Positions 1 through 8,652 of a DNA stretch of 64,000 nt are shown in pieces. Made by a program: the position numbers and the translations under genes. Source of the stretch: Schleiferiaceae bacterium (lineage in GTDB: Bacteria > Bacteroidota > Bacteroidia > Flavobacteriales > Schleiferiaceae); NCBI GenBank assembly GCA_030829675.1, contig JAURAE010000001.1, positions 1 through 64,000 of the forward strand. The letters are read 5' to 3'. The number at the start of each line of letters is the position of its first letter. Position 1 is the stretch's first letter. A model generated the notes under the pieces. It worked only from the letters and a program-made list of their open reading frames with translations. It made no database searches and was not told the DNA's origin.

Positions 1-811
1 TCACCGGTAATTCTTTGTACACCACTTTCTGTGTGGTTCCCGTGAGCTTGATGATCTCCTGTGCAAAATCGCTGATCGTGATTTCGTGTGGGTTGCCAAT
101 GTTTACCGGCTCGGCATGGTCGCTCATGAGCAAACGGTAAATTCCTTCTACAAGGTCGTCTACGTAGCAAAATGAGCGGGTTTGAGAACCGTCGCCGAAG
201 ATGGTCAGGTCTTCACCGCGAAGGGCCTGGCCGATAAAGGCAGGCAATACCCGGCCGTCGTTCAATCGCATACGCGGTCCATAGGTATTGAAGATGCGCA
301 CGATGCGCGTTTCCAGACCGTGGTAGGTATGATAGGCCATGGTCATGGCCTCCATAAAGCGCTTGGCTTCATCATATACCCCGCGGGGTCCCACGGGATT
401 CACATTGCCCCAATACTCTTCAGTTTGTGGGTGGACCAGTGGGTCGCCGTATACTTCAGAGGTCGAGGCTACGAGGATGCGCGCGCCCTTGTTCAGTGCT
501 AAACCCAAAAGGTTGTGTGTCCCGAGAGAGCTCACCTTCAAGGTCTGAATGGGGATTTTCAAGTAATCGATAGGGGAGGCAGGTGAAGCGAAATGGAGGA
601 TGTAGTCCAATTTTCCCGGTACGTGCACAAAGGTGCTCACATCGTGGTGGTAGAACGTGAAATTTGGATGGCCGCTGAGGTGCTCCAAATTCTCCATGTT
701 CCCTGTAATGAGGTTGTCCATAGCAAGGACCTCATCGCCATTAGCAATGAATCGGTCACATAAATGAGAACCTAAAAATCCTGCCGCGCCTGTGATGAGT
801 ACTCTTGCCAT
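1..811 (-). CDS. UDP-glucuronate decarboxylase (UDP-xylose synthase), 3' end cut by window edge
   Basis: Extended short-chain dehydrogenase/epimerase that oxidatively decarboxylates UDP-glucuronate to UDP-xylose in the cytoplasm. About 270 residues are visible of roughly 315 expected; the reading frame is open through the left edge, so the C-terminus is missing. Seen: the NAD-binding motif TGAAGFLG at residues 7-14, the catalytic YDEAK (Tyr146, Lys150), and FNTYGPRM, typical of the UXS family. It starts on ATG at 811 and shares one base with the ugd stop (TAATG), so the two are co-transcribed and probably translationally coupled. Ugd makes this enzyme's substrate. A dTDP-glucose dehydratase-like epimerase is the alternative, but the partner and motifs favour UXS. 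Confidence 0.88.
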   Translation of the reverse strand, partial: MARVLITGAAGFLGSHLCDRFIANGDEVLAMDNLITGNMENLEHLSGHPNFTFYHHDVSTFVHVPGKLDYILHFASPASPIDYLKIPIQTLKVSSLGTHNLLGLALNKGARILVASTSEVYGDPLVHPQTEEYWGNVNPVGPRGVYDEAKRFMEAMTMAYHTYHGLETRIVRIFNTYGPRMRLNDGRVLPAFIGQALRGEDLTIFGDGSQTRSFCYVDDLVEGIYRLLMSDHAEPVNIGNPHEITISDFAQEIIKLTGTTQKVVYKELPV

Positions 812-2136
812 TAAATCTGTTGTCCTTGGCCGATGCCGTAATAATCAAACCCTATTTCCGCTAGGGTTTCTCTGTGGTAGAGGTTGCGTCCGTCAAACAA
901 GACCTTGCCGTTCATCGCCTCAGCCACCTTGTCCCAATCCGGTACGCGGAACTCTGTCCATTCCGTGATCAGTGCCAAGGCATCGGCACCTTCTGTTGCT
1001 TCGAGGTAGCTGTTACAGTAGGTAATGCTATCTCCGAGCTGGTGCTTGGCTTCTTCCAGAGCGACCGGATCATACGCGCGAACGTTCGCGCCAGCGCTGG
1101 TCAACAGGTTGGCGATGACCACTGACGGTGCCTCACGCATATCGTCGGTATTCGGCTTGAAGGACAGTCCCCAAAAAGCAATGGTCTTGCCCTCGAGCTT
1201 GCCACCGAAGTAGGCATTAATTTTATTGTAGAGCACACTTTTTTGTGCATCATTGACTTGTTCAACAGCTTCCAAGATGCGCATGGTGTGGCCGTTTTCA
1301 CGTCCGGTACGGGCCAGGGCCTTAACGTCTTTTGGGAAACAAGAGCCGCCGTATCCAATACCCGGGTAGATGAACTTGTTGCCGATGCGCGGGTCAGAGC
1401 CGATGCCCTTACGTACCCAGTTCACATCTGCGCCCATCTTCTCACACAGATTGGCAATGTCGTTCATGAATGAAATCTTCGTCGCCAACATGGCGTTCGC
1501 GGCGTATTTGGTCATCTCTGCGGAAGGGATGTCCATAAAGATTACCGGGTGACCGTTCAAGGTGAACGGACGGTAGAGCTTGTCCAATGTTTTTTGGGCC
1601 TGCTCGCTGTCCACACCCACCACAATGCGGTCGGGCTTCATAAAATCTTCAATGGCCGCGCCTTCTTTCAAGAACTCAGGGTTGGACGCTACGTCAAAGC
1701 CGAATGTAGCTCCACGAGTTTCCAATGTCGATGCCACGGCGCCGCGTACTTTTTCCGCCGTACCCACGGGCACCGTAGATTTGGTAATGACCACTAAGTA
1801 ATCTTGCATGGTCTGGCCAATTTCTTGAGCCACGCCCAACACATACTTCAAATCCGCAGAACCGTCCTCCCCAGGAGGTGTTCCTACCGCAATGAATGCG
1901 GCCGCTGAGCCCACAATGGCCTCAGACAAATCCGTCGTGAAGTGCAACCTGCCCTTTTCAAAGTTGCGAAGTACAATGTCTTTGAGTCCAGGCTCGTAAA
2001 TGGGGAGAATGCCGTTTTTCAGGCCTTCGATTTTCTTCTGATCTATATCCACGCAAGTTACCTCGATGCCCACGTCCGCCAAACAGGCGCCGGTCACCAA
2101 GCCTACGTATCCAGTTCCAATGACTGTAATCTTCAT
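811..2136 (-). CDS. ugd: UDP-glucose 6-dehydrogenase
   Basis: Oxidises UDP-glucose to UDP-glucuronate with two NAD+, feeding polysaccharide and UDP-xylose synthesis. 441 residues, normal for the family. Seen: N-terminal NAD-binding [10 protein letters not shown] (residues 7-16), NPEFLKEG (152-159), the active-site stretch [10 protein letters not shown] with catalytic Cys266, and the C-terminal UDP-binding motif [11 protein letters not shown]. First gene of a leftward operon with the UDP-glucuronate decarboxylase, joined by a TAATG stop/start overlap. The upstream 100 bases are shared with the divergent outer membrane protein gene and carry a small palindrome near the start. Confidence 0.96.
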   Translation of the reverse strand: MKITVIGTGYVGLVTGACLADVGIEVTCVDIDQKKIEGLKNGILPIYEPGLKDIVLRNFEKGRLHFTTDLSEAIVGSAAAFIAVGTPPGEDGSADLKYVLGVAQEIGQTMQDYLVVITKSTVPVGTAEKVRGAVASTLETRGATFGFDVASNPEFLKEGAAIEDFMKPDRIVVGVDSEQAQKTLDKLYRPFTLNGHPVIFMDIPSAEMTKYAANAMLATKISFMNDIANLCEKMGADVNWVRKGIGSDPRIGNKFIYPGIGYGGSCFPKDVKALARTGRENGHTMRILEAVEQVNDAQKSVLYNKINAYFGGKLEGKTIAFWGLSFKPNTDDMREAPSVVIANLLTSAGANVRAYDPVALEEAKHQLGDSITYCNSYLEATEGADALALITEWTEFRVPDWDKVAEAMNGKVLFDGRNLYHRETLAEIGFDYYGIGQGQQI

Positions 2137-2150
2137 GCTTAAGCTTTAGG

Positions 2151-2165
2151 TCGTTGTATCAACGA
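2151..2165. promoter_or_regulatory. Short inverted repeat upstream of ugd
   Basis: TCGTTG-TAT-CAACGA: two perfect 6-base arms around a 3-base spacer, about 15 bases upstream of the ugd ATG in the divergent intergenic region. It could be an operator or simply chance; no T-run follows, so it is not a terminator. Confidence 0.25.
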
Positions 2166-2238
2166 TTTCAATGCCCTAAAATTACATTATTACGAACGAC
2201 TATTTGCCCTTACCTTGCAGTTAAAGCCCACGGTATCT

Positions 2239-3000
2239 ATGAATAGATGGCATCGCCTGCTTTTTTGCTTGTTTTTTTTCGGTCTATCGACCGTTATGCG
2301 TGGCCAATTAACTACTGCCGATAGCCTCCGTACGGTTCAATTGTGGGGACTGGCACCGGCCACCCATATTCCCCTCGGAGACCTCGCAACTCGTTACACC
2401 GCCTTTGGTGGTGCTACCCTCGAATACACCAAAAAAAACCGTGAGGGCTGGATGGTGGGGGCGGCCTTTGATGCGTTTTACGGGAATTCGGTTAAAAATG
2501 CCTCCGAGATCTTCGGTGGATTGGCCGATGATCAAGGAAACTTTGTGGGGGTCAATGGAGAATTGGCCAATCTTCAAGCAGGACTATCTGGCGGACAGAT
2601 TACCGCTCACATTGGACATATTTTTAAAACACAATACAACCCAAATTCTGGGTGGCTTTGGATGGCAGGCATCGGTGCCCAGCAAACCCAAATCAGTTTG
2701 CGCAATGAGCGCGGCAACTTCCCGCAGCTTCAGGGATCCATGCTACGTGGATACGATAGATTGCACATGGGGCCTGTGGCGAAAGGCCAGCTTCGTTACC
2801 TGCATTTGGACAATAACGAACGCATCAACTATGCTCTGGGGCTCCACGCATTTTTAGCCACCACACAGAACATCAGAGGTTTCAATACGGATACGGGATT
2901 GCCGGATAATTCGTTTAAGTGGGACATGGGCGTTGGCGTGAACTTTACATGGTACCTGCCCATTTACGCAAAACAAGAGAGCTTCTTTTTAACGGACTGA
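2239..3000 (+). CDS. Putative outer membrane beta-barrel protein, function unknown
   Basis: 253 residues starting at ATG 2239; an in-frame TTG at 2215 would only add residues ahead of a good signal peptide (positively charged MNRWHR, then a Leu/Phe-rich core, ending near VMRGQ). The mature part is rich in Gly, aromatics and alternating hydrophobic/polar strands, with several stretches such as GWMVGAAFDAFYG and WDMGVGVNFTWYLPIY, and a nearly aromatic-terminated C-terminus, as in Bacteroidota porin-like barrels. No specific family is recognised. Its TGA overlaps the waaA ATG (TGATG), which suggests co-expression with lipid A assembly; that functional link is inference. Confidence 0.7.
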   Translation: MNRWHRLLFCLFFFGLSTVMRGQLTTADSLRTVQLWGLAPATHIPLGDLATRYTAFGGATLEYTKKNREGWMVGAAFDAFYGNSVKNASEIFGGLADDQGNFVGVNGELANLQAGLSGGQITAHIGHIFKTQYNPNSGWLWMAGIGAQQTQISLRNERGNFPQLQGSMLRGYDRLHMGPVAKGQLRYLHLDNNERINYALGLHAFLATTQNIRGFNTDTGLPDNSFKWDMGVGVNFTWYLPIYAKQESFFLTD

Positions 3001-4205
3001 TGATTATATATCCACTTCTGGCTGAGTTAGTGTTTAGGACGGGCGCCGCCTTCGGTCCCTCCGATTCTTGGTGGGAAGCGGTGGGTGGATCGGAGCATTG
3101 GACCCAGGAACCACCATTAGAAGGGAAAACCATTTGGATGCATTGTGCCTCCTTAGGGGAATTTGAGATGGGGCGCCCTGTGTTGGAACAGTTTCTAGAC
3201 CGTCACGAACATTGGCAAGCTGTGGTGACCTTTTTCAGTCCTTCGGGCTACGAACCGCGGAAACATTACGCCCGCGCCAAGGTGTATTATTTACCCTTTG
3301 ACCGACCGTTATTGGTAAAAAAATGGCTGACTTATGTGCAGCCAGATTTGGCACTTATGGTTCGCTACGATTTGTGGCCAAACCACATTGCCGGATTGCG
3401 ACGTGCCAATGTTCCCGTGGTGGTAATGGGGATGAGTGCACCAAGCACTCCGTGGTATTTGAGCCGCCTTTTGCCGTTGATTCGAAAGAACTTCATTCAT
3501 GGCGTACATACTTGGGGAGTGGTGAGTGAGACAGATGCCGCGTGCATGAGTATGGCCGGTGTGCATTCCGAAGTCTTAGGGAATCCGAAGTATGATTATG
3601 CCGCTGCTTTGGTCGGGGTGGAAGCGAATGAAAAATTTACGGCCTGGAAACGGGTACAGGAAAAGCCAGTGCTGCTAGTGGGTAGTGCCCATTTATCGGA
3701 TTGCGAAGCTTTGAACAGCTTAGATTTAGGCGAGTATTCACTTTGGGTGGTACCGCATGATATAAAAGAATCATCGAAGGTTCGAGAGGCGTTGATACAA
3801 TACGAAGCATCCCAAGTGCTCGATAGTACTCGAGAGGAGCCGAAGGCAACGGATGTGTTGATGGTGCCTGAGTTTGGGGTGCTGGTGAGTTTGTACGGCT
3901 TGGCCGATGGTATTTTAATTGGCGGCGGATGGGATAAGTCGACGCACAATGTCTTGGAAGCGACCGCTCAAGGAAAAATAGCGGCTTGTGGTCCGAACTG
4001 GCAGAAGATTGCGGAGAACAAAGAATTGGTCGAAGAGGGATTCTTACAGCCCATTCAAGCGAAGGAGGACTGGGCACAGTATTTAGATCAGGTGGGCACT
4101 GAAGCGTTCGTTGCAAAAGGAAAAGCAGCCCAAGCTTGGATGCTTGAGCAGCGCGGTGCCGCAGAAAAAATCGTAAAAGTTTTAGAAGAGGCCGTTCAGC
4201 TCTGA
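3000..4205 (+). CDS. waaA: 3-deoxy-D-manno-octulosonic acid (Kdo) transferase
   Basis: Inner-membrane-associated GT30 glycosyltransferase that attaches Kdo from CMP-Kdo to lipid IVA during lipopolysaccharide assembly. Seen: CASLGEFEMGRPVLE near the N-terminus (acceptor site Glu), VTFFSPSGYE, YLPFDRP, a C-terminal GGGWDKSTHNVLEA followed by GPNWQKI. ATG at 3000 gives a one-base overlap with the upstream gene and 401 residues. However, the codons just before it (LLFNGL) match the usual N-terminal pattern of this family, so translation could begin at ATG 2949, giving 418 residues and a 52-base overlap. The 3' end overlaps the convergent kinase gene by 24 bases. Confidence 0.9.
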   Translation: MIIYPLLAELVFRTGAAFGPSDSWWEAVGGSEHWTQEPPLEGKTIWMHCASLGEFEMGRPVLEQFLDRHEHWQAVVTFFSPSGYEPRKHYARAKVYYLPFDRPLLVKKWLTYVQPDLALMVRYDLWPNHIAGLRRANVPVVVMGMSAPSTPWYLSRLLPLIRKNFIHGVHTWGVVSETDAACMSMAGVHSEVLGNPKYDYAAALVGVEANEKFTAWKRVQEKPVLLVGSAHLSDCEALNSLDLGEYSLWVVPHDIKESSKVREALIQYEASQVLDSTREEPKATDVLMVPEFGVLVSLYGLADGILIGGGWDKSTHNVLEATAQGKIAACGPNWQKIAENKELVEEGFLQPIQAKEDWAQYLDQVGTEAFVAKGKAAQAWMLEQRGAAEKIVKVLEEAVQL

Positions 4206-4796
4206 GTCAATCTGTTGGATGATTTCACCCAAATCTTCGGGGTTCTCTGGGAAGTTGTTCTTGTCGACATTGACGATCAGGACTTTGCCTTTGTCATAAG
4301 AATTAATCCACGCTTCGTAACGCTCGTTTAGACGACGTAAGTAATCAATGCGAATGCTGTTTTCGTAATCACGTCCTCTCTTTTGGATGTGGTCCACCAA
4401 TGTGGGTACAGAGGCGCGTAAGTAAATTAAAAGGTCGGGCGGCTGAAGGTGTTTCTCCATCAACTCGAACAATCCTTGATAACTGTTAAAGTCGCGAGCA
4501 GTCATCAACCCCATGGCATGTAAGTTTGGTGCGAAGATGTGCGCATCCTCATAAATGGTACGATCTTGAACCACATTTAAACCTTCCTCGCGTACCTGGG
4601 TTACTTGTTCAAAGCGGGAACGCAAGAAATAAATTTGCAGGTTGAAACTCCAGCGCTGCATTTCTTCATAGAAGTCATCGAGGTAAGGGTTGTCATCCAC
4701 ATCCTCGAAATGCGGCTGGTAGTTGTAGTGCTTTGCTAATAACTCAGTTAAAGTTGTTTTCCCTGAACCAATATTTCCTGCGATTGCTATGTGCAT
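4182..4796 (-). CDS. Deoxynucleoside kinase (deoxyadenosine/deoxyguanosine kinase type)
   Basis: Phosphorylates purine deoxynucleosides for salvage of DNA precursors. 204 residues, normal for the bacterial dNK family. Seen: P-loop GNIGSGKTT (residues 7-15), a DRTIYEDAHIF stretch corresponding to the family ERS/DRS motif, and a LID-like region with RGRDYENSI. Substrate preference cannot be read from the sequence. It is single, with its start 47 bases from the divergent DUF3050 gene, and its 3' end runs 24 bases into waaA on the other strand. Confidence 0.9.
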   Translation of the reverse strand: MHIAIAGNIGSGKTTLTELLAKHYNYQPHFEDVDDNPYLDDFYEEMQRWSFNLQIYFLRSRFEQVTQVREEGLNVVQDRTIYEDAHIFAPNLHAMGLMTARDFNSYQGLFELMEKHLQPPDLLIYLRASVPTLVDHIQKRGRDYENSIRIDYLRRLNERYEAWINSYDKGKVLIVNVDKNNFPENPEDLGEIIQQIDSELNGLF

Positions 4797-4802
4797 GACT
4801 AC

Positions 4803-4810
4803 TATTTTTG
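4803..4810 (+). promoter_or_regulatory. Bacteroidota -7 promoter element for the DUF3050 gene
   Basis: TATTTTTG is an exact match to TAnnTTTG, 33 bases upstream of ATG 4844. A TTG at 4784-4786 is 16 bases upstream, shorter than the 19-base spacing seen at the best promoters in this window. Confidence 0.6.
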
Positions 4811-4843
4811 TACCCGCAAAGTAATAAAAGTGTCCGAAGTAAG

Positions 4844-5632
4844 ATGCAAATTGACCACCTAACTAAACAAATTCAATCTACCCGCCAAGAATTAATTCAA
4901 CATCCGGCCTTCAGCTGGGTCAACACGCTTGATAAAGCGCGCGATTTCATGGAAACGCACGTTTGGGCAGTATGGGATTTCATGGTCCTATTGAAAGCTT
5001 TGCAGCGTCAATTGACGTGTGTGGATACGTACTGGATTCCTAAGGGCGATCCTGAAACTCGAAGATTGATTAATGAGATTGTTCACGGCGAAGAAAGCGA
5101 TGTGGATCAAGATGGAATGGCTACCAGTCACTTCGAGCTTTATGTAAAAGCGATGGAAGAGGCAGGGGCCAATACTGCACCTATTTTGGCCTTTATTGAA
5201 GCATTGCGCGCGGGCGCCAATCCAATAGAGGCCTTAGAAAATAGCGATGCCCCTGAGGGCGCCAAGGCGTTCGTTCGTCAGACCCTCGCAGTAGTAGAAG
5301 GTGGTAAGGCACATGAGATTGCGGCTGTCTTCACCTTCGGTCGTGAAGATTTGATTCCGGATATGTTCATGGAAATCGTTGGGAATTTAAAGGCCCAATT
5401 CCCTGAGCAGCTCGGACTCTTCGCCTATTACCTTGAGCGTCACATCGAAGTTGATGGCGATTTACACGGGCATTTGGCCGAGCGTATGGTCGAACTTTTA
5501 TGTGGTACGGATGCGCAGAAATGGGTGAGTGCGGCCGAGTTATCTGAGCAAGCCTTGCGTGCACGCATCAACTTGTGGACTGCTGTTATGCAGGCATTTG
5601 AGCAGCATCATTCAGCGCCTGCAACTGTGTAA
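4844..5632 (+). CDS. DUF3050 family protein (heme-oxygenase-like fold)
   Basis: 262 residues from ATG 4844; the frame is open further upstream to a TTG at 4808, but that lies inside the promoter. The sequence matches the DUF3050 family as I know it: an all-helical protein beginning with an IQ..R..L..HP pattern, a HVWAVWDFM segment (residues 39-47) and a later YLERHIEVDGDLHG segment whose His and acidic residues resemble the metal site of heme-oxygenase-like diiron oxidases. The reaction is unknown. Soluble, no signal peptide. The 3' end overlaps the convergent GH3 gene by 47 bases. Confidence 0.8.
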   Translation: MQIDHLTKQIQSTRQELIQHPAFSWVNTLDKARDFMETHVWAVWDFMVLLKALQRQLTCVDTYWIPKGDPETRRLINEIVHGEESDVDQDGMATSHFELYVKAMEEAGANTAPILAFIEALRAGANPIEALENSDAPEGAKAFVRQTLAVVEGGKAHEIAAVFTFGREDLIPDMFMEIVGNLKAQFPEQLGLFAYYLERHIEVDGDLHGHLAERMVELLCGTDAQKWVSAAELSEQALRARINLWTAVMQAFEQHHSAPATV

Positions 5633-7118
5633 TAAGGTCTCGGTTATTGCTTAATCTGGGGACTTTATTTTGTCCGCCTAGCTTGTTTTTGTTTTTCAAC
5701 CATTGGTGGAACAATCCCTTTTGGGCCACTACTACATTGGGCACTTGTAAGACGAGGTCGCCCTTTCTTTTCGCGGCGTAATCAGAGTTTTCCTCTTTGA
5801 GGGCATTGTCCAGATCTTGGGTGAAGGCGGCAAGGTCCTCAGGAGGTGTTTTGAATTCAATGATCCACTGATGCCCTCCGGTTTTTTCACTGTTCATGTA
5901 GCACGGTGCGGCGTGGAATTCCACTAGGTCGCAACCGTGAAGGTTACAGGCTTTCAATACAGCATTTTCAGCATCGGTGACGATCACTTCTTCCCCAAAG
6001 GCATTGATGAAATGTGCCGTCCTACCACTGACCTTAATACGGTAAGGGTGCAGAGATACAAACTTCACGGTATCTCCGAGCAAGTAGCGCCACAACCCAC
6101 CATTGGTGGTGATTACGACAGCGTAATCTGTATTCAAGACAACATCTTTTAGACCAATGGTTTGGCTGTTGGTCCCATTAAAAGAATCCATAGGAATGAA
6201 TTCATAATAGATGCCGTTGTTGAGCAGGAGTAACATGCCGTCTTTGGCTGGGTCGTCCTGTACTGCAAAGAACCCTTCCGAGGCATTGTAGTTTTCCATG
6301 AAGGTGACCTGGTCGCCGGGCATGAGTGAGCGGAATTGGTCCTCGTAAGGAGCGAAGTTTACCCCACCGTGTGCAAAGAGTTCAAGATTTGGCCATACCT
6401 CGAGAATGTTGCTTTTTCCAGTGCGTTCGAGCACTTTCTTAAACAGTACGAGGAACCATGAACTTACGCCCCACAAGGAGGTGATGTTTTGTTCGAGGGC
6501 TTCATCTATTATGGCATCAATTTTCTTTTCCCAATCACTCATCAGTGCGGTGGTGGGGCTGGGTGCGCTGCGGAGTTCTGCCCACAGTGGAATGTTTTGG
6601 ATCAGGATGGCGCTGAGGTCGCCGCTTTGACTCTGACCTTCAGATTGTATTTCTGTGGAACCGCCCAAACGCAAGCCTAGCCCTTCGAAAATTCTAGTTT
6701 CCGGCACCGCATTGCAATACAAAGCGAGTTCGTATCGACCTCCTGAGAAGTGGCAATCTTCGATGCTGTCTTTGGAAACGGGGATGAATTTACTTACCCC
6801 GGAGGTGGTGCCTGAGCTCTTGGCGTACCACTCTACCTTGCCGGGCCAGAGAATGTTGCGGTGGCCTTGGCGCATGCGCTCGATGTAGGGTTTCAGGCTG
6901 CTGTAATCCGATAGGGGCACACGCGTTTGAAATTCACGCGGGTTTTGAATCAGGTCGAAACGGTACTTCTGCCCATATTCGGTATCCGTACCCTTGGCCA
7001 TGAGCTCGCGAAGGAGTTGATCTTGGGACTCAATGGGCCGGTCTGTGAAGGCATAAATTTCCTCCACACGGCGGCGCATGTTTTGTCGGATGACTTTGTT
7101 TACCCAAGTATAGATCAT
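5586..7118 (-). CDS. GH3 family acyl-adenylate-forming enzyme
   Basis: GH3 proteins are acyl-acid amido synthetases of the ANL superfamily: they adenylate a carboxylic acid and transfer it to an amino group. Plant members act on auxin and jasmonate; bacterial substrates are unknown. 510 residues, normal length. Seen: nucleotide motif SSGTTSG (residues 101-107), YNASEGFFAVQD (second nucleotide motif) and a C-terminal LLGDTVKFVS region followed by the mobile C-terminal domain. No signal peptide. Single gene, with its 3' end overlapping DUF3050 by 47 bases. Confidence 0.9.
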   Translation of the reverse strand: MIYTWVNKVIRQNMRRRVEEIYAFTDRPIESQDQLLRELMAKGTDTEYGQKYRFDLIQNPREFQTRVPLSDYSSLKPYIERMRQGHRNILWPGKVEWYAKSSGTTSGVSKFIPVSKDSIEDCHFSGGRYELALYCNAVPETRIFEGLGLRLGGSTEIQSEGQSQSGDLSAILIQNIPLWAELRSAPSPTTALMSDWEKKIDAIIDEALEQNITSLWGVSSWFLVLFKKVLERTGKSNILEVWPNLELFAHGGVNFAPYEDQFRSLMPGDQVTFMENYNASEGFFAVQDDPAKDGMLLLLNNGIYYEFIPMDSFNGTNSQTIGLKDVVLNTDYAVVITTNGGLWRYLLGDTVKFVSLHPYRIKVSGRTAHFINAFGEEVIVTDAENAVLKACNLHGCDLVEFHAAPCYMNSEKTGGHQWIIEFKTPPEDLAAFTQDLDNALKEENSDYAAKRKGDLVLQVPNVVVAQKGLFHQWLKNKNKLGGQNKVPRLSNNRDLITQLQALNDAAQMPA

Positions 7119-7177
7119 GGCTTTAGGAGGTCGGTCGTTTATGTGCTATTTTCACATTATTAAAGTTAGCAGAAAAT

Positions 7178-7975
7178 ATGCAGTTCACCGGCCCCTTAAG
7201 GAAAATGACTACGCAATACGGACCTACCATTAGATATTCTTTGGCCTTGGGTATGGATTTGTTGATGATGAATGGACTCATTGGGAAACCATTGCGCATG
7301 ACTTTTACCGGGACTCATAAATGTTTCTGTGGCCAATTGGTCCCAGAAGTGTACCGCCAAAATTTCTGTCGAGAGTGCTTCTTTACCAAGCCTGAAGCTT
7401 CGCCGACCATTATGAAGCCGGAGCTTAGCAAGGCACATTTAGGCATTGCGGAGCGAGATTTGGAATTTGAGCAGCGATTGCAATTGCAGCCACACTTGGT
7501 GTATTTGGCAAAAACGGACCGCATCAAGGTTGGGGTGACGCGGAAGACCCAGATGCCGTACCGCTGGATGGACCAGGGTGCGGACGAGGCGACGGTGATA
7601 TTGGAGGTGCCGAATCGCTATTTGGCAGGCGTGGCCGAGGTGGCGTTGAAAGATCACTTTACCGACAAGACGTCGTGGCAGGCCATGCTCAAAGGGGCCA
7701 CTACGGAGGAAAGCTTGGAGGAAGCCTTTGCCCTTGCGCAAGCCTCGTTGCCGGAAGAATTACAACAATACCGTACGCAGCAGCCGGAAATTTGGTCGAT
7801 GAATTACCCTGTGGAGCAACACCCGTCTAAGGTGAAGAGTATGAGCTTCAAAAGTGAAGGCGACAGTTGGGAAGGGGAATTGGTCGGTATAAAAGGCCAA
7901 TACTTGATCACGACTGCGGGCGTATTCAACGTGCGTTCGCACGAAGGGCACATCGTGAATTTGGAGTTGCTTTAG
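7178..7975 (+). CDS. DUF2797 domain-containing protein
   Basis: 265 residues, cytoplasmic. The N-terminal part has a four-cysteine cluster (Cys49, Cys51, Cys64, Cys67) that looks like a zinc-binding finger, followed by YLAKTDRIKVGVTRKTQMPYR-like sequence recalling the GIY-YIG-related core of this family. The function is not established; nucleic acid binding is a reasonable inference from the finger. It is divergent from the GH3 gene, with 59 bases between starts, and interlocks with the convergent transporter gene by sharing TTAG. Confidence 0.78.
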   Translation: MQFTGPLRKMTTQYGPTIRYSLALGMDLLMMNGLIGKPLRMTFTGTHKCFCGQLVPEVYRQNFCRECFFTKPEASPTIMKPELSKAHLGIAERDLEFEQRLQLQPHLVYLAKTDRIKVGVTRKTQMPYRWMDQGADEATVILEVPNRYLAGVAEVALKDHFTDKTSWQAMLKGATTEESLEEAFALAQASLPEELQQYRTQQPEIWSMNYPVEQHPSKVKSMSFKSEGDSWEGELVGIKGQYLITTAGVFNVRSHEGHIVNLELL

Positions 7976-8652
7976 ACGTCGATTTCTTCCCCAATCTCTA
8001 GCCCGAAATAACCGCGGGCCCACCACATAAAGGCGTAGATGGCAGCAGTATCAAATGCTGCGGCAGTGGCTTTGAAGAGCCAGCCGTCCCATATGTATTC
8101 CCCCATGGTGCTCCAGGGCAAGGTGCCTATGAACAAGACGAGGACGACCAATATGGTGTCGACGAGTTGGCTGACTAGCGTAGAGAAATTATTGCGCACC
8201 CAAAGCATTTTTCCACCAGTGAGGTTTTTCCAGAAGTGAAACAGTCGAACGTCGATGAGCTGTGCAACGATGTACGCGAGCATGGAGGCGGCGATGACAC
8301 GCCAAGCATTTTGAAATACTTGGTCGTAGGTGGCATCGGATACGGGTGAGCCTTCGATCGCGGGAAATTGGGCCCCGAGCCATAAGACGAAGAGGACGAA
8401 GATACTTGCGACGAGACCGGAGAGTACGACCTGTGTGGTGCGCTTTTGGCCGTAGAGCTCACTCAAGATATCGGTGATCAAGAAGGTCATCGGGTAGGGG
8501 AGCACCCCAGCGCTGATGGTGAATACTTTGAACCCGAGGTCGACCGTCACGAATTTGTTGGCGATCAGGTTGCAGGTGATCAATGCGGCAATGAATAGGG
8601 CACCAAGGATGTAATAAAGGCGCTCGGCTGTTTGTTGTTTAGCGGCGATCAC
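7972..8652 (-). CDS. yhhQ: Queuosine precursor transporter (VUT/YhhQ family)
   Basis: Inner membrane protein that imports a 7-deazaguanine precursor for queuosine synthesis. 226 residues with about six hydrophobic segments; seen are NLIANKFV in the first helix, the family hallmark FLITDILSELYG, and LIDVRLFHFWK. Translation starts on GTG at 8652, which overlaps the sppA TGA by four bases (GTGA), so it is second in an sppA operon. Queuosine biosynthesis is also represented by queG at 32.8 kb. The end interlocks with the DUF2797 stop codon. Confidence 0.9.
   Translation of the reverse strand: MIAAKQQTAERLYYILGALFIAALITCNLIANKFVTVDLGFKVFTISAGVLPYPMTFLITDILSELYGQKRTTQVVLSGLVASIFVLFVLWLGAQFPAIEGSPVSDATYDQVFQNAWRVIAASMLAYIVAQLIDVRLFHFWKNLTGGKMLWVRNNFSTLVSQLVDTILVVLVLFIGTLPWSTMGEYIWDGWLFKATAAAFDTAAIYAFMWWARGYFGLEIGEEIDV

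Noticed and set aside
2919..2999. Full upstream extension of waaA to 2919
   Set aside because: The first residues are antiphase translation of the previous gene; only the part from about LLFNGL resembles the family, so 2949 remains possible but 2919 is not needed.
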